Shown: positions 5,495 through 6,696 of the stretch, piece after piece
How positions within the stretch are numbered: position 1 is the first letter of the stretch
Layout: each line of letters opens with the position of its first letter
Assembly (NCBI GenBank): GCA_012513625.1
Contig: JAAZBW010000260.1
Location: forward strand, 1-6,696
DNA: 6,696 bases
Direction of reading: 5' to 3'
DNA from: Actinomycetales bacterium
GTDB taxonomy: Bacteria > Actinomycetota > Actinomycetes > Actinomycetales > Actinomycetaceae
Notes under the pieces: generated by a model
Told to the model about the DNA's origin: nothing
Databases searched by the model: none
The model's input: only the letters and a program-made list of their open reading frames with translations
Translations under genes and position numbers: made by a program

Positions 5495-6227
5495 GTGGCG
5501 GCTCTTCTGGTGGACCCTGCCGGCCGTGATCGTGTTCCTGGTGGTGGGTGGGCTCCTGCTCCTGCTCTGGATCTGGAACATGCAGGCCGGTAGCCAGTAC
5601 CGGGAGGGCGAGTACGAGCTGGCCGAGGCGTCCTACCGCCGCCAGGGCGCTGTCTCCGAGGTGTTCCCGGAACCGTGGAAGGCGGTCTACAACGAGGGAA
5701 CCGTCCAGCTCGCCGACCAACGGTATGAGGAGTCGAACGAGGTTCTCGCCGTCGCACTGGAGGAGGTACCCGAGGCGCCCGTGGACGAGTCGGGGTTGAA
5801 GGACCCGCAGAGCCCCGAGTGTATGGTCCGCACCAACCTCTCTCTCACGTTCGAGGGGATGGCGGACGCGAAGCGCGGAGCCGGGGAGCTCGAGGAGGCG
5901 ATCGGGCTCTACCAGCAGGCCCTCGAGGCGCTCGGAGCCTGCACCTCGGACGGCGAGTCCGAAGCGGAGCAGCAGGAGCGTCCGGAGCCTACTGACGGTT
6001 GGCGGCCGGACGTGGACGAACAGCGCCAGTGGGACAAGATGCAGGAGAGCGAGCAGGAGCAGGAGGAGGAATCTTCCGGCGGCAACGGGAGTCCGTCCGA
6101 ACCAGAGCCGTCCACGAGCGAGGCCCCGGCCGATCCCCGGGTGCAGGAACTCGAAAGCCGAAACCAGTCCGCCTCGCCCACCGCCGGGCCGGAAGGCGAG
6201 GGCTTCGGGGGAGGCCAGAACTGGTGA
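5478..6227 (+). CDS. Membrane-anchored TPR protein with acidic tail (BatC/BatE-like)
   Basis: With ATG 5478 as start the product has 249 residues; GTG 5469, three codons earlier in frame, is possible but a GGGTGGG block (5467-5473) sits just before the ATG. A basic start (SSRRWRLF) precedes one membrane segment (about 11-33), so the rest should lie outside. TPR-like helices follow: SQYREGEYELAEASYRR (39-55), YNEGTVQLADQRYEESNEVL (71-90) and, after an insert with Cys115, GELEEAIGLYQQALEAL (136-152). Residues about 157-215 are low-complexity, rich in Glu, Gln, Ser and Pro. A short segment, RVQELESRNQSA (221-232), interrupts it and resembles the conserved C-terminal motif of TPR proteins in these operons. 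The tail ends Gly-rich. It overlaps the second vWA gene by 17 nt. It likely scaffolds the vWA proteins (inference from family context). Confidence 0.88.
   Translation: MQSSRRWRLFWWTLPAVIVFLVVGGLLLLLWIWNMQAGSQYREGEYELAEASYRRQGAVSEVFPEPWKAVYNEGTVQLADQRYEESNEVLAVALEEVPEAPVDESGLKDPQSPECMVRTNLSLTFEGMADAKRGAGELEEAIGLYQQALEALGACTSDGESEAEQQERPEPTDGWRPDVDEQRQWDKMQESEQEQEEESSGGNGSPSEPEPSTSEAPADPRVQELESRNQSASPTAGPEGEGFGGGQNW
6041..6070 (+). repeat. Purine-rich GAG/CAG tract coding for an acidic run
   Basis: This stretch is almost entirely GAG, CAG and GAA codons and encodes the SEQEQEEE part of the TPR protein tail. It contains AGGAGGAGG (6061-6069), a strong internal match to the ribosome's anti-Shine-Dalgarno, but no start codon follows at a useful distance, so it does not mark a gene. 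Confidence 0.5.
6207..6214 (+). promoter_or_regulatory. Ribosome binding site of the last gene
   Basis: GGGGGAGG lies 9 nt before GTG 6224. Together with the GTGA start-stop overlap it supports that start over the ATG-containing frames nearby. Confidence 0.65.
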
Positions 6228-6696
6228 CCAGCAGCCCATCCGACCCCTTCGCCCCGGGCGGCTCCGGGCGCTCCCAGGAACCCGCGCCCACCGAGTGGGG
6301 TGGCTACGGAGAGGAGCAGTGGGGGAGCGCGGCCGGCCGCCCGGCCAGTGGCGAGGGGCGGTGGAGCGGACCGCCGCCCGCCGCGCCGCCCACCTACGGT
6401 GGGCAGGCGCGCGAGCCCGCGGGGAACGGCGCCCGCGCCGGTACGGCGGGGAGGAGCCGCGGCTACCTCGCACTCGTCTCCCTGCTCGGCCTTGTGGCAG
6501 TGGCCGCCGTGGCGGTGGCCGTCATAGCGCTGACCGGCGGCCTTGGCCGTGCTCCGGCTCCCAGTCCCACGGCAAACTCGTGGTCCTACGGCAGCAACGC
6601 CGGGCTCGATGCCCGGTGGGACGAGTGCTCGGCCGGAGACATGCTGGCGTGCGATGCGTTGTACAACGCTGCACCCCCCGGCACCGACTATCGCCG
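6224..6696 (+). CDS. Single-pass membrane protein with Gly/Pro/Trp-rich N-terminus and Cys-containing outer segment (3' end outside window)
   Basis: The open frame starts at GTG 6224, overlapping the TPR gene stop by 4 nt, and continues for 157 codons to the window edge. Residues 1-75 are low-complexity, with Pro, Gly, Ser and several Trp (EWGGYGEEQWGS, RWSGPPPAAPP). Basic residues (GRSRG, 76-80) precede one membrane segment (about 81-104), so the N-terminus should be cytoplasmic. After a Pro/Ser linker comes YGSNAGLDARWDECSAGDML then ACDALYNAAPPGTDYR (122-157), with Cys135 and Cys143. This resembles a small domain seen at the C-terminus of many actinobacterial membrane proteins, in which a third Cys usually follows shortly; I recognise the pattern but cannot name a family. 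The start-stop overlap places it in the operon. Its role is unknown. Confidence 0.8.
   Translation, partial: MTSSPSDPFAPGGSGRSQEPAPTEWGGYGEEQWGSAAGRPASGEGRWSGPPPAAPPTYGGQAREPAGNGARAGTAGRSRGYLALVSLLGLVAVAAVAVAVIALTGGLGRAPAPSPTANSWSYGSNAGLDARWDECSAGDMLACDALYNAAPPGTDYR

Noticed and set aside
4418..5581. Minus-strand open frame (387 codons) opposite the second vWA gene
   Set aside because: Antisense shadow of a well-supported vWA gene, with His/Arg/Gly/Glu-rich low-complexity content and no membrane or domain signal.
5346..6473. Minus-strand open frame (375 codons) opposite the TPR gene
   Set aside because: It spans the ends of three overlapping plus-strand genes; its Leu/Arg-rich segments are the complement of the Glu/Gln-rich tail codons, not a real domain.
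1..6696. CRISPR array, tRNA, rRNA, insertion sequence or phage signals
   Set aside because: No regularly spaced direct repeats, tRNA-like CCA-ended clover patterns, transposase motifs or flanking terminal repeats were seen; nearly all of the window is accounted for by protein-coding genes.

Overview
The window is strongly G+C-rich, with nearly all third codon positions G or C, frequent GTG starts and dense, overlapping genes. Together with the CopD-type protein and the gene set, this points to a high-GC Gram-positive (Actinomycetota). Micrococcales is a guess from gene style, not a demonstrated placement.

Layout. Positions 1-1034 (minus strand) hold the N-terminal 344 residues of a polytopic CopD-family membrane protein that runs off the left edge. 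A 114-bp divergent intergenic region (1035-1148) carries a possible leaderless promoter for copD, a possible promoter and leader for the rightward operon, and small palindromes. From 1149 to the right edge is one tightly packed plus-strand operon: MoxR AAA+ ATPase (1149-2144), cytoplasmic DUF58 protein (2145-3035), small single-pass membrane protein in the place usually held by DUF4381 genes (3022-3474), a first membrane-anchored von Willebrand A (vWA) protein (3468-4481), a second vWA protein (4478-5494), a membrane-anchored TPR protein with an acidic tail (5478-6227), and a truncated single-pass protein with a low-complexity Gly/Pro/Trp N-terminus and a Cys-containing outer segment (6224-6696, incomplete). 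Every junction in the operon either abuts or overlaps, so the genes are almost certainly co-transcribed and translationally coupled.

How the genes work together. This is the actinobacterial form of the widespread but poorly understood MoxR-DUF58-vWA (Bat-like) system, in which a MoxR ATPase is thought to act as a chaperone or remodelling factor together with metal-ion-dependent vWA proteins. From the distribution of positive charges around the membrane segments I infer that MoxR, DUF58 and the C-terminal domain of the small protein are cytoplasmic. The two vWA domains, the TPR domain and the outer part of the last protein would face outward. The small protein would then be the main candidate for relaying MoxR action to the membrane complex. 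The substrate cannot be read from this window. The least described parts are the small linker protein and the truncated last gene.
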